DNA of 64,000 nt from Ditylenchus dipsaci (Eukaryota > Nematoda > Chromadorea > Rhabditida > Anguinidae): assembly GCA_004194705.1 (NCBI GenBank), contig SADC01000972.1, positions 1 to 64,000 of the forward strand. The letters run 5' to 3'. The notes below the pieces were generated by a model. The model was not told the DNA's origin. It saw nothing but the letters and a program-made list of their open reading frames with translations, and made no database searches. The position numbers and the translations under genes were made by a program. Positions 46,801-54,068 of the stretch are shown piece by piece (position 1 is the first letter of the stretch; each line of letters starts with the position of its first letter).

Positions 46801-49800
46801 TGTCAAAAAAGTAGCCGTAGAAGTCCCCCCCCCCTTTCAGATTTGCATTTAGACCGGCAACTCCCGATTTAGTGTAACCTCTTTCAAATTTAGGTGTACA
46901 CTAAATCGGGGGTTGCCGGTCTAAATGCAAACCCGAAGTATTTTTTAGAAACGATCGAAAATCGGAATCCTTGCGATATTTTGAACTAGTCTGACGAATC
47001 AGAATTGACAAAAAGATTTCAAAAATTATTGTAAAAAAAGTGTCGAGCCCTGGGCGGGAACGAACTTTTGGGGTGTACACTAAATCGGGAGTCGACTGTA
47101 CTCAACAACAGCGTCCCAGGTTTGTATCGCTATCATCTAATTTTTGATACCAAGTGTCTATTTTCAGCTCCGATGAAAGGCTTTTTGGCAGCAAGTTGCT
47201 CTAGTGTGATTCCAGTTATCCGGTGTGCTTCAAGCTGAATAAGCGGCTGGACTACTCGTCTCTTCTTCTTATCAACGAAATGACTGGAGAGTTCAAAGAA
47301 GTGCCTATTTTTGTCGCTCACGAACATCTCGACAAGGTAAACACAGGCATTTAGCCTGACATTCGCCCCCGACACGACTGTTTTGCATACTCTCTGTGAA
47401 CCATCGGTGACCAAATTTAAAATATTTATTCAATTTACGAAGGTTCGGAGCACTTGCACTATATTCCCAGCACTCAATTGCACTATACCTCCAGCGCTCG
47501 ATTACACTATATTGGAATACTTCACTCTTGAGGATATAAATAGTAGTAATTAATGATAGAAATTGTCACTCTGTCTAGTAGCTACTGATTAACATGTGAT
47601 CATCAGTAACAACACGAGTGAATTCATGCTTGCTTCGGCTTGGCATCATTGGTCATTACCGATTTGTAGTTAGGAGCATGGTGTGCAGTCCCGTTGAGTG
47701 GCCTAGTTCATCCCCTTGTCGAGTTTAGCAGCAAGTTTGGCGAGATTTTTTGCTGTTTGGCTGCTATTAGGAGAACTCACTTTTCTCGAAATGAGGAATG
47801 AGTTAAAATAGACAAGAGAATCAATATTATACACTAAAAGGCCATAAAGCCTCAGGAGTTTGTAAAAAACCACCAAAAGACTCAAAAAGAAACTTCGGTG
47901 AAAAAAATAAGAGAGCTAAAAACAGTAGGAAAACACCCGACCTTCTTAAAAGTAATAATGAATTTAAAAAATTCAAAAGCTTGGCGTTTTGGTGTGACGT
48001 TTGGCGGTTTTTGTAAAATTTGTTACGCCAACATAGTTGGACGCCTCTGAAAAACCACCACCGCCGCCGGCGGCGGCGTAAAAATGTTGCAAAATTTCAC
48101 TGCCGCCGCTACCACCGCGCTGCTTTGCCGCTACCGCCGCCGCCGCCAGCTAACGCTTCACTGTCAAAAAAAATTTTCCCGATAAATTTATTTTTCATAG
48201 AATTGGTATTTTGTAAGAGAACAGTAAAATTCTAAATTACGTCGTTTTATCATATTTTCATAAGATGACTATTTAAAACAAGCATTGTTTTGCTACTTTG
48301 TAAAATTGGTCCTGTTGGAGTCTTTCTTCCTGAAGAGAGCATAGCCATGATACTGAATAGTCTTTCCACTCTTGCACTTGTAGCTGGCGTTGCTAGATCT
48401 CAAATGCCATCTGAGAAATCGAAGGATATGTCTAGAAAGTCAAGTTGTACTGTAAAATGTACAAAACCATTTGCTTTTACCTCAATTTTGGACTTCCAGA
48501 AGTCTCATGGATTACAGGTACGAGAAAAACATCGCTGCTACCACCCTCGCCGCCGCCGCCGACCGTATTTTCAGCCGCCGCCGGCGGCACCTCATATTTT
48601 GCCGCCGCCGCCTGGCGGCGCCGCCGCCGCGGCGGCGATCTAACTATGTACGCCAACCGCTAAACGTCCGTATGCTGTGATTTTACAACCCTAGTATTTC
48701 TCAGGTGGTGGCACTCACGTGTGGGCTCTAGTCAACAAAAAGCGGCTTTTTTGTCTTGGTCCCCTGTTGTTTTTTGTTGCATTTAAAGGCAAATTTTTTT
48801 TAATTTTTGCTCGGTCCTCCCTGTGTATTTTTAGGTTTAGGTTAGGCAAATGGTAGACAAGCGTACAACAGATGAGATTCAAACACATTTCTATGAATAA
48901 AAAATATCAAAACGTCTTTGAGTTTCTCCTAACGTACAATGCCTTATTAAGCGTCTATCAACAAATTAATTAGAAGAACAAAATATTCTGCTGTCATCTA
49001 TCTTGCATATTTCGATGAAGAAGCGATAAATATTAAAATATAAATAAATCATATAATCAAGACTTAAATTTTACAAAAAACATATTATCAAACAGTGTTG
49101 ATTGCTCAATTCTGGGTAATGTGACTTGGTTCGATTTTATTAATATTTTTCAAGTTAAATTTAAAATTTTCAGGTCGTGGCGGGGATAATCGTTGAGTAC
49201 TTTAGTAGTGCTTTTAGGCATTTTTCAAAAAATTGCAGTAGGGGTGACTAAGGAATAGCCCTCATGTTATGCAGATATCTATGCTGAACAGATATTGAAT
49301 AGGGTAACACACCCAAGTATGCTATTTTTGGGCCCTCAAAAAAAAGGTTTTCATTCAGGACCAGTAGTTACTCTCATACTGAGGTTTGAGTCATGAACTC
49401 GCTATTTTGGTACAATCGAGTCTCGATATAAAGTGACCCTTGATATATAATCCCAGCAAGAGGAAGTCAGTCAAATTTACCTTCGATATACCGCGACCTT
49501 TTCCGGTCCCGAGGGGTTGCGTTGTATCGAGACTCGACTGTATTGTGAAATCGTGTTCAGCGCAGGATTTTGGATAGTATAAAATGGTTTGATTAATCAC
49601 TCTTACAATTTAAAACTTTAGGAACTCTTAGTGGATATCCTTGTGGGTGGTACAACCCTCCAGGTGAATAGGGGATATATACATGTCAAACTTTTGAAAT
49701 AACACGACTTCGCTTCAAGACAAAATAAACACTCAAAAACATATCCCAAATAACCCCCCTCAAGTAAACATTTCTCAAATTACCCGGGTTATTATGGAGG

Positions 49801-51686
49801 GAGGTTATTTGAGAGGTTTTTTGAGGGCAGGTTGTTACAGAGGAATGTTACTTGGGCGTACTGTCGCAAATTAAGGCGCTAATAGTTAAATTGCGAACAG
49901 AAAGCCACCATGAGCCTGCAAAAAGCCACCCGATGAGGTGCTTCCGGGTGGCTTGCTAGGCTACCTAAGGTGGCCTTCAAATCTTTAGGATTGAAATAAG
50001 GATGCTCTTGCCAGCACTGCTATTCAGTAAAATGCGGTTTTCACCCTCCTTTTTAGGAATTCACTCTCTTTTTGTTGTCTTCAACCTGCTTTCGTGAATT
50101 TTGCACTCCTTTTGTTGTCTTCACCCTTTTATATTGCTTATCATCGTTTTGTGGATGTTACCTAATGGTCACTTCTGAACTTTATCGTAGGTACATGAAT
50201 AATAAAGAGAGAAAAATATCAGTAGTCAGTAACCGAACACACTTTATTCTCCGCCTGGAAATAAGAATACAGTAAACCCTCGATTGAACGAAATCCCCCC
50301 CCCCCCGATTTAACGCCCCCTGACCTCAGTTTGGTTGGATTTGACTAAAACATAAGGAGTTATACCCCCGATTTAACGGCCCCTCGATTAACGGCCCCTT
50401 TGAGCCGGTCCCGACTGCGAAAGTATGCACTGGATTTAACGGCCACCTCGATTTATCGTCATTATTCACCTGATTTTTTTGTTTATTTTTACTATTTCAA
50501 ACAGGACTCTCATGACAAAACCATCTGAAATCAGCACTTTAGTCAAAACTCAGCCCTAATCGCAGGTGTTCGATGTGATTATCAGTCATAATTAAAAGTG
50601 TTTTTATTTAATTTTCTGCATTTCGAACATAAATTAGCACCTTTGTGTCGATGATTCTAGGTTTAAGATGTTGTGTTACAGTGAAGCTATAACTTATAGA
50701 CTTATCGCTATAACTTCTATAACTTATATAAGTTTATGGAAATCGTGCAGTACTCAAAACGTCTCAAATGCATTTTTGGTTAGATTGTGCTATCCACTAC
50801 AACCACTTAATTTACATAATAAACTCAACAAGAGGACAAAGGGTAATTTTAGCTAAGGATCATGACTAATTCTACGATAAAGGATAAAATTGCAAAGGCA
50901 ATCACTATTCAAAAATCTTTATCTTTATTGTTGGCTGAGCGAAGTTTTTTATTTTCAATGCAAATTAGATTTTTCATTAAATCTTTGTTGAGTTTTGATC
51001 TTTTCATAGTCAAACCTCGATTTAACGGCCCCTTTGGACGCTTTTGGTTCGAGAAACTAGATTTAACGGCCCCCGGTTTAACGGCCCCTCGATTTAACGG
51101 CCCCCTTAGGCCGGTCCCCAGGGGGCCGTTAAATCGAGGGTTTACTGTAGTTAGTTCAACTCTTCCTCAGTTTCTTCTTGAATCTCTTTGTCTTTCCTCG
51201 CTTCGTAACAGGCTCCGTAAGAAGTGTCAAGATAACGAAAGAAGGCAAATTCAATAAAAAGAGTGAAGTCAACAAAAAGAAGGATGAAGTCCGCGAAAAG
51301 GTGGTAAAGTCTGCAAAAAGAAGGGTAAAGTCGCTTTTTACTGAATAACAAAGAAGGAGGGTGAAATCCGCAAAAAGGGTGGTTGAGGCTGCAAAAAGGG
51401 ATGACACTAATCAAAGCCGCATCTTTTCAGATTATTAAAAATATCACAAACTTCTTGAGATCTGAATCATATTCTTTGCAAAAATAGTTATATCCTCGAC
51501 GGGTAAAGACTTTTTTGAAATCAGCTAGCGTGATGAGATCAAAAGGTACTGGAACAACGGACATATAGGGCGTGGAGTCATCCAGGTGGTAGTAAACCTA
51601 ACAATAACATGAATTTCGAAAGCTTGCCATTGAGATCAAAGCACATTTAAGAAACTTACTTTCGTAGTCGCTTCCGCAGCTGTCAT
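22832..51686 (-). CDS. dsh: Dishevelled (Wnt scaffold), multi-exon, one DIX exon not located
   Basis: Cytoplasmic Wnt/planar-polarity scaffold with DIX, PDZ and DEP domains. In coding order the exons are 51686-51660 (ATG), 51597-51452 (DIX: YYHLDDSTPYM, LITLADFKKVF), a tentative exon about 39508-39290, 35160-35001, 34943-34871, 34814-34650 (basic RPRKQRYRK), 34572-34499 and 34447-34403 and 32745-32616 (PDZ; GDQIVQIDHISFENLT), 32559-32440, 32380-32242, 32203-32113, 32062-31931 and 24797-24652 (DEP; RPDSGLQI, DEMIDWLLEHV), 24587-24385 or 24357, 23274-23079, 23032-22832 (TAG). Phases agree from 35160 to 24652. The exon completing DIX was not found, and the 24.4/23.3-kb junction is out of phase, so a small exon is probably missing. 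Introns are swollen by transposons. The gene starts 181 bp after Rpb4. Confidence 0.9.
23310..24350. other. Dishevelled 3' intron with repeat fragments
   Basis: Includes a fragment of the dispersed repeat with TATGCATTTATGACC and GTGAGTGCGCGCATCTCTAAC (about 23650-23790) and a solo foldback arm with pogo-like words (24140-24345). Open frames at 23447-23756 fall in this sequence and look like chance. A short dishevelled exon may hide here. Confidence 0.5.
24967..25123. mobile_element. CCGTAAATCC MITE (157 bp)
   Basis: Ends CCGTAAATCCTCTAATAGAG and its complement, flanked by TA. TCTAATAGAGCCCCCC is repeated in tandem inside the left end. It split the left end of the 6.4-kb hAT-bounded element, so it came later. 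Confidence 0.85.
25670..25925. repeat. Arm of the FB-G foldback family
   Basis: Contains TTCTGCTGGATAATCCATGC and AACCAAGTGGTCGTCCA. These blocks recur as inverted pairs at 43140-43570 and 54790-55190. Only one arm is clear here. Confidence 0.6.
25900..26078. repeat. Left inverted arm around the cargo region
   Basis: Matches the complement of 30605-30775: TAGTGTTTAAACGTCTTC, TTTTTCCACACAAAAAATAG and TTTTTGCCTTGGGGACCAAG blocks. The two arms bracket 26080-30600, which contains the two gene-like regions. No duplicated target could be defined. Confidence 0.75.
26090..26720. repeat. Dispersed hairpin repeat and GC-rich duplication
   Basis: 26120-26400 is a copy of the GGGGCCTACCGCAT repeat with a long imperfect stem centred near 26250 (AAGCCCCCTGCGCC). 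At 26420-26470 and 26645-26700 a GC-rich block (CGCCTGCGGCGGGCC, GCTCGCGGCCACGC) is duplicated, each followed by GCTTGATGCA. Then AT-rich sequence runs to about 27250 with no gene seen. Confidence 0.6.
27258..28060 (-). CDS. Unidentified spliced gene, four exons, 5' end uncertain
   Basis: Exons in coding order: about 28060-28015 (…GEKFYRLIVWREKLVEGG), about 27940-27724, 27679-27475 and about 27412-27258, ending ...LAKKSRRSDFF and TAA. Phases agree at three introns (gtaaat…cag, a 44-bp gttagt…cag, gtatat…tag). About 210 residues are read without a stop. Features include a hydrophobic stretch FQFVCIPDTKIIVLL and an acidic/basic C-terminus, with no catalytic motif I can name. I do not recognise the family. 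It sits on the same strand as the neighbouring PBDC1-like pseudogene, inside the hAT-bounded segment. Open frames plus correct splice phases suggest a real, perhaps recently captured, gene. The first exon may start upstream of 28060. Confidence 0.6.
28060..28870. other. Between unidentified gene and PBDC1-like pseudogene
   Basis: AT-rich sequence. The open frames 28538-28792 (plus) and 28628-28852 (minus) overlap each other and have no recognisable domain; the minus one may continue the decayed 3' end of the PBDC1-like gene. No repeat boundary seen. Confidence 0.4.
28875..29534 (-). pseudogene. PBDC1-like gene with in-frame stops
   Basis: Similar to the small conserved eukaryotic protein PBDC1 (yeast YPL225W family), a soluble factor linked to protein synthesis. 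Exon 1 starts with ATG at 29534 (basic, not PBDC1-like) and ends at a GC donor (AG/GCAAG) joined in phase to AAFRESS at about 29337. Exon 2 gives LNKQQDEVYAKFREVFPTMD. Exon 3 (about 29160-29017) gives KACGLFCEEFKDSVA, a TAG, then YNLGTILRTDASGIYAKPNT. The next exon (about 28953) gives IIFLAIEGA, then TGA, then NVEGMNEK, TAG. The order and spacing follow the family (DDQIYSEF, NYGTLLR, FFAIEIARN). Introns remain, so this is a genomic copy, not a retrocopy. Three in-frame stops indicate a pseudogene. Confidence 0.75.
29600..30600. other. AT-rich part of the 6.4-kb segment, no gene
   Basis: No domain, splice-consistent exon set or clear repeat boundary was found. Short frames at 29589-29777, 29993-30220 and 30473-30694 have no recognisable similarity and low-complexity composition. 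Confidence 0.5.
30605..30775. repeat. Right inverted arm around the cargo region
   Basis: Inverted match of 25900-26078, including CTTGGTCCCCAAGGCAAAAA and GAGACGTTTAAACACTA. Together with the left arm it could fold a 4.5-kb loop. Confidence 0.75.
30785..31258. repeat. Foldback with GGCCGCC modules
   Basis: Arms 30790-30970 and 31075-31255 are nearly perfect inverted copies (GATAGCGGAAATGAAAGCCC, AATCTTGGCTACGTA). TTGGCCGCCTTTTTT is repeated three times in the left arm and mirrored in the right arm. Confidence 0.8.
31370..31930. other. Dishevelled intron, no gene
   Basis: Mixed sequence with a weak palindrome at about 31590-31910 (GGGGCATGCTCGTCGCAGAT vs CATCGGCGGCGAGCATGCCC). A relative of this end (GGGCGTGCTCGTCGCCGATG) lies at 56421. 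No exon seen. Confidence 0.5.
32789..33187. mobile_element. mariner-like MITE (399 bp)
   Basis: Ends CAGGGTGTTCCAAAATTACG and the complement of CAGGGTGTCCCAAAATTGCG, flanked by TA, within the PDZ intron of dishevelled. Its right end is also present in the duplicated copy at 18670-18725. Confidence 0.8.
33506..33784. mobile_element. pogo-like MITE (279 bp), uninterrupted copy
   Basis: Ends CAGTCGACTCTCGATTTAAG and the complement of CAGTCGACTATCGATTTAAG, flanked by TA. Subterminal AGTTCGTTCCCACC and GTCCGACACTTTTTTA modules face each other. It is the donor-side partner of 17848-18364 and lacks the TTAA insertion. Another block with the same modules but GTTATAACGA ends lies at 34080-34300. Confidence 0.88.
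35185..35290 (+). repeat. SINE-like module, copy 2
   Basis: TATATACGCATCGCC, a B-box-like GGTTCATATCCCCCTAGG, GTGCACACC and TTTATCTCCTTTTATTTACA match 13890-13990. It lies in the dishevelled intron after the exon at 35160. Confidence 0.4.
35567..38392. repeat. Foldback with minisatellite arms, family FB-M1 (2.8 kb)
   Basis: Outer ends GTAATCGTTTCGACAATGAA and its complement at 38392. CATTGGCGAAAGTTTCATTG-type units lie inside. The left arm has about 13 units of roughly 23 bp (TTTTTGCCGCAAATTTACTTT) at 35843-36135, mirrored by an inverted array at 38050-38260. Open frames across the arrays are repeat artefacts. The centre (36150-38040) holds AT-rich sequence with a tRNA-like B box near 37131 and no supported gene. 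A 116-bp MITE interrupts the left arm. Confidence 0.85.
35700..35815. mobile_element. CCGTATTTAC MITE (116 bp)
   Basis: Ends CCGTATTTACTCTAATTATA and a near complement, flanked by TA. TCTAATTATAGACCA is repeated in tandem. It sits in the left arm of FB-M1 only, so it inserted after that palindrome formed. Confidence 0.85.
38635..39278. repeat. Foldback adjoining a possible dishevelled exon
   Basis: Arms 38640-38840 and 39080-39278 are inverted copies (GTTCAAATCCGCTCTTTAGC, CACCTCTAGACCTAACTTTT). The right end touches the tentative exon at about 39290-39508. The centre contains a second small inverted repeat (AAACCGACAT / ATGTCGGTTT). Confidence 0.8.
39290..39508 (-). CDS. Possible dishevelled linker exon
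   Basis: An open minus-strand stretch with an acceptor near 39508 (TATTTTCAG) encodes a serine- and asparagine-rich segment (SSQSGSSLPQNNSGTLP) ending ...FRVRFNRQTT before a possible gt. Composition and position between the DIX and PDZ exons fit the poorly conserved linker of Dishevelled. No direct sequence match can be claimed, and a 35-bp internal intron is possible. It may instead be unrelated. Confidence 0.35.
39820..40688 (+). mobile_element. pogo-like element, copy 1 (869 bp)
   Basis: Ends CAGTCAACCCTCGATTTAAC and its complement, flanked by TA; the right arm of the host element shows the empty site. Subterminal GGGGCCGTTAAATCGAGG words occur several times at both ends. The interior contains GTTATAGAAGTTATAGCGAT-type sequence and no recognisable transposase. 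The minus-strand frame 40101-40301 reappears in the copy at 50270-51147. Confidence 0.85.
41330..42190. repeat. Foldback family FB-T, copy 1
   Basis: Inverted arms with CCACTGAAAGTTGGTTT, GTTTACTAAGCGG, CATAATTTCACTTTG and TTAATCGCTGAGAATCACAT and complements. Ends contain repeated TTTGACGTCAAAATT words. The core is shared with 52690-53450. Confidence 0.8.
42680..44060. repeat. Foldback with 15-bp minisatellite arms, family FB-M2
   Basis: Right arm 43865-44055 has about 12 tandem 15-bp units (variants of GTCGGCGAAAAATTG). Left arm 42690-42775 has about five units in inverse orientation. Terminal words are GTCAATTTTTACCCGCCAAT and its complement. The 15-bp period keeps a frame open on both strands (five-residue repeats such as NFSPD), which mimics a repeat protein but is not a gene. 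Confidence 0.85.
43140..43570. repeat. FB-G foldback, copy nested in FB-M2
   Basis: Arms at about 43190-43330 and 43400-43560 are inverted copies (CATGCACCAACTAAACCAAG, GTGGTCGTCCA). Related copies lie at 25670 and 54790. Upstream (42990-43130) is a short minisatellite of GGTGGTAGTACC-like units. Confidence 0.7.
44994..45190. mobile_element. hAT-type MITE (197 bp)
   Basis: Ends CAAGGCTGCCAT and the complement CAGGGCTGCCAT. 8-bp flanks are GCTAAAAT (44986-44993) and GCTGAAAT (45191-45198), one mismatch. The interior matches the elements at 4781 and 9119 (AAGGACATTTGG, GCTTATTGCCATTTTGAAGC). Confidence 0.8.
46242..47098. mobile_element. pogo-like element with GATTTAGTGTACACC ends (857 bp)
   Basis: Ends CAGTCGACTCCCGATTTAGT and its exact complement, flanked by TA. 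Subterminal AGTTC(A/G)TTCCCGCCC and CCCGATACTTTTTTTAC modules are present. Within it, 46400-46850 is a further palindrome (GACTTCTACGGCTACTTTTT / its complement) joined to a second pair of CTCCCGATTTAGTGTA words, so one element sits in another. Confidence 0.85.
47133..47414 (-). CDS. Hypothetical open frame
   Basis: A minus-strand frame of 93 codons with balanced amino-acid composition (…SSHFVDKKKRR, AHRITGITLEQLA…), unlike the repeat-derived frames around it. The ITGIT-E-L pattern faintly recalls the H-GIT segment of DEDD exonucleases, but no acidic catalytic motif is present. It lies between inner palindrome arms and may be a remnant of transposon cargo or an exon. Function unknown. Confidence 0.3.
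   Translation of the reverse strand: MVTDGSQRVCKTVVSGANVRLNACVYLVEMFVSDKNRHFFELSSHFVDKKKRRVVQPLIQLEAHRITGITLEQLAAKKPFIGAENRHLVSKIR
48050..48660. repeat. GC-rich trinucleotide foldback
   Basis: (CCG)/(GCC) triplet runs with GCCGCCGGCGGCGGCG at 48063-48080 are mirrored at 48590-48640. TGGACG / CGTCC words and CGCCAAC lie at the edges. It is exceptional in an AT-rich window. The three overlapping frames at 48290-48680 are produced by the triplet runs. Confidence 0.75.
49413..49540. mobile_element. pogo-like MITE (128 bp)
   Basis: Ends CAATCGAGTCTCGATATAAA and the complement of CAGTCGAGTCTCGATACAAC, flanked by TA. It sits in the right arm of the palindromic complex only; the left arm at about 45762 shows the empty site. 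Confidence 0.85.
50270..51147 (-). mobile_element. pogo-like element, copy 2 (878 bp, inverted to copy 1)
   Basis: Reverse complement of 39820-40688 with few changes; ends CAGTAAACCCTCGATTGAAC and the complement of CAGTAAACCCTCGATTTAAC, next to TA. The left end carries an expanded C-run. It lies 305 bp from the second dishevelled exon. Confidence 0.88.
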
Positions 51687-51867
51687 TGAAAAGGTTTTAC
51701 AAACTAGACATACCTTTAATAATTGGCTCATTTCGAGATGTTCCGCAATAAATTTAATCCAACTAATGTATAGTTAACAAACCAATTGACCAATGACTTT
51801 TTTATTGAAACAAATGAAGAGAACATATCAAGACGTAATAACTTATATCAGGGATTCTGGTCAAAAT

Positions 51868-52520
51868 TCACTGGAATGTTTTCTTGGCATGCAGATCCTT
51901 AAGTAGCTCCTCCAATTCATCGTCCTCCATCTTATTCTCCAAACTAAAAATTGGTCAATTATCTCCAAGCTGAATAGGGAGTTGAAAAGCAATAAGCTTA
52001 CCTAGGGATCAGGGCTTTAGCTTCTTCAGCTGTCTCCTAAATTAATGATAAAAATTGTTGAAAAAAGTCAAGATCTTAACAATAGATCCTACCGGGCACA
52101 AATTAGCAAGCTGAGCAACTTCAAATTTGTGCAAATTGTACTTCCCAGAGAAGATGCTGAATATAACGATAGATATCTCTCTGGTTAATGACAGCGAAAT
52201 AAAAAGAATTACCCTCGGACAGAGCGGATGGTCTCACGAGTCTTGAACTTGGAAAGGCGGCGAGCATAATTCAGAGTCTTGACGAAAACTTCGCTCATAT
52301 CTTCAATTCTTCTTTTGCTCACTCTGTTTACGGCGATGATCAAGCAGCAAGAACACTTCAGATATCATCAGAGCATCACATCCGGCAACTTCGAACTCTA
52401 AAATAATATATTCACTCTTCTACTGAATATCGAAAAAATTAAAAAGGTTGAGAGTACCCTTGGGAATTTGAGCTCAGTGGCATCTTCTTCAACGGTCTCC
52501 TCATTTTGAGCTGTATCCAT
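51868..52520 (-). CDS. rpb4: RNA polymerase II subunit Rpb4, five exons, one frame problem
   Basis: Pol II stalk subunit that pairs with Rpb7 in the nucleus. Exons: 52520-52458 (ATG, EEDATELKFP), 52395-52213, 52156-52093, 52036-52002, 51943-51868 (stop TGA). The order VEEDATEL, SEVFLLLDHR, SEVFVKTLNY, KFKTRETIRSVR, HKFEVAQLANLCP, ETAEEAKALIP, DDELEELLKDL follows human POLR2D (142 aa), and about 139 residues are encoded here. In exon 2 the frame shifts by one base near 52288 (after SEQKK, before IEDMSEV). A 31-bp gt…ag stretch could be spliced to restore the frame, or it is a sequencing error or mutation. It is upstream of dishevelled on the same strand. Confidence 0.88.
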
Positions 52521-52689
52521 CTCTTACTTTTTAATGGAAGTAAGTCTATAATACAATTTACGAATCAACAGAAACATACGAAGATAGACTAGATGGATAG
52601 AGTCTTTTCGAAAAAAACTGAGATCGGAAAGCATTACACAACCGCCAATCAAATGCCATTTATGAACACGTATTTTTATTCGGCTCAAA

Positions 52690-53450
52690 TTGTTTTAACC
52701 CGTCAAATTACTGATTTACCCCGTCAAAATTTGAATTTTGAGCAAAATACTCATTTAACCCGTCAAATTTGAATTTTCGGTGAGATACTGCAGTAAATTT
52801 TGCGGGAATTCGAATTTTATAGTCAAAAATGACTTGGATCTCTCAAAATCGCACCCCAGAGTGGCCAGAAGCCCCTGAAAGTTGGTTTTCGGGGGTTTAC
52901 TAAGGGGGGGGGGTAAACTTTTGCAAAAAATCGATTGAGCGGATCAGATTCCGGGTCCGATGGGCTTAATCGCTCAGAATTCACCCTTCCACCATTATCA
53001 ACCTTCTTGAATCACCCTAAACCATCCAAACTGCTCCAGACCAGTGTCTAACTACCCTAAATCAGTGCTTAGGGTGGTTTAAGATGGTTAAGAATGGTAA
53101 AGGATGGAATTCTAGGCGATTAAGCCCATCGGACCCGAAATCTGATCCGCTCAATCGAATTTTTGCGAAAAGTTTACTCCGCCTTTAGTAAATCCCTAAA
53201 AACCAACTTTCAGGGTCTTCTGGCCACTCTGGGGCTGGATTTTGCGCGATCCAAGTCATTTTTGACTATAAAATTCGGATTCCCGCAAAATTTACTGCAG
53301 TATTTCACCGAAAATTTAAATTTGACGGGTAAATCAATATTTTGACGGGGTAAATCAGTAATTTGACGGGGTAAATGAGTATTTGGTCGAAATTCAAACT
53401 TGACGGGGTAAAAAATAATTTGACGGGTAAATCAGTAATTTGACGGGTGA
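52690..53450. repeat. Foldback family FB-T, copy 2
   Basis: Arms share CTGAAAGTTGGTTTTCGGG, GATTGAGCGGATCAGATT and GGGCTTAATCGC with their complements. The ends are tandem CCCGTCAAATTACTGATTTA-type units, four or more per side. The core matches 41330-42190. It lies 170 bp upstream of the Rpb4 start codon. Confidence 0.8.
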
Positions 53451-53479
53451 AATTAATTACAGCCTTTTATTCTTAGAAG

Positions 53480-53965
53480 GAGAAGGGAACTTATTCTTAA
53501 AGGAGGGGTGAAAGCATTATTAAGGAGATAGTTTCGACACGAAAGGATCATACCAAGTTTTATGTTTTTTAAATGTGGACTTAGAGCCATATTTTGTCGA
53601 CAACTTGGTGTTGCTATATCACACAACTTGTGCAGAATTAAAAGTTGGATTAGCATCATCAATATCAGGATCTCTAAATTCTTTCAAAAAAAAACCTAAA
53701 AATTGAAATGGAAAAGGGGAAAAACCATCAAAAAAAGGGTGATTAGTCTCCTATTGAATTTCGATTTTAGGGCTTTTTTTAAAAATTAAGAGATTCTGAT
53801 ATTGATGATGATAATTCAACTTTTAATACTGCACAAGTTTGTCCGGAAGTACAACACCGAGTTATCGACAAAATATGGATCTAAAACCAAATTTAAAAAA
53901 CAAGAAACTATGTTAATCCTTTCGTATCGAGACTATCTCCTTAATAGCTTTCACCCCTCCTTTAA
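53480..53965. repeat. Foldback MITE
   Basis: Inverted arms 53495-53685 and 53790-53965 (GGAGATAGTTTCGACACGAA, TTGTGCAGAATTAAAAGTTG and complements). Related single arms lie at 8450-8550 and 62000-62070. Related sequence AAAGGGGCATTGCC begins at 53965. Confidence 0.75.
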
Positions 53966-54068
53966 AGGGGCATTGCCGGGCGGCGGTAAATGCCCCTCGG
54001 TAAATTCCCCCTCGAAATTTATCCTGAGTAAGCGTACGCCAGTGGCCGCGTACAGCTTTTGTACAGGC

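Larger units (their letters stand above)
45300..49970. repeat. Nested palindromic complex
   Basis: Outer arms 45300-45770 and 49545-49970 are inverted copies (CAAGGATATCC, CATGTATATATCC, CTTGAAGCGAAGTCGTGTTA, TAACCTCCCTCCATAATAAC). Inner arms 45950-46190 and 47810-48010 form a second pair (CGTCACACCAAAACGCCAAG, GAGTCTTTTGGTGG). Between them are a pogo-like element, a GC-rich trinucleotide element and a 128-bp MITE. GGTTGGCGTAACA words mark inner junctions at 45970 and 48035. Confidence 0.8.

Noticed and set aside
47133..47414. Assignment as an exonuclease or as the missing DIX exon
   Set aside because: Only a faint ITGIT pattern, no catalytic residues, and no DIX-like strand sequence; left as hypothetical.
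48290..48680. Three overlapping proline- or arginine-rich frames
   Set aside because: Produced by CCG/GCC triplet runs; no start context, no domain.
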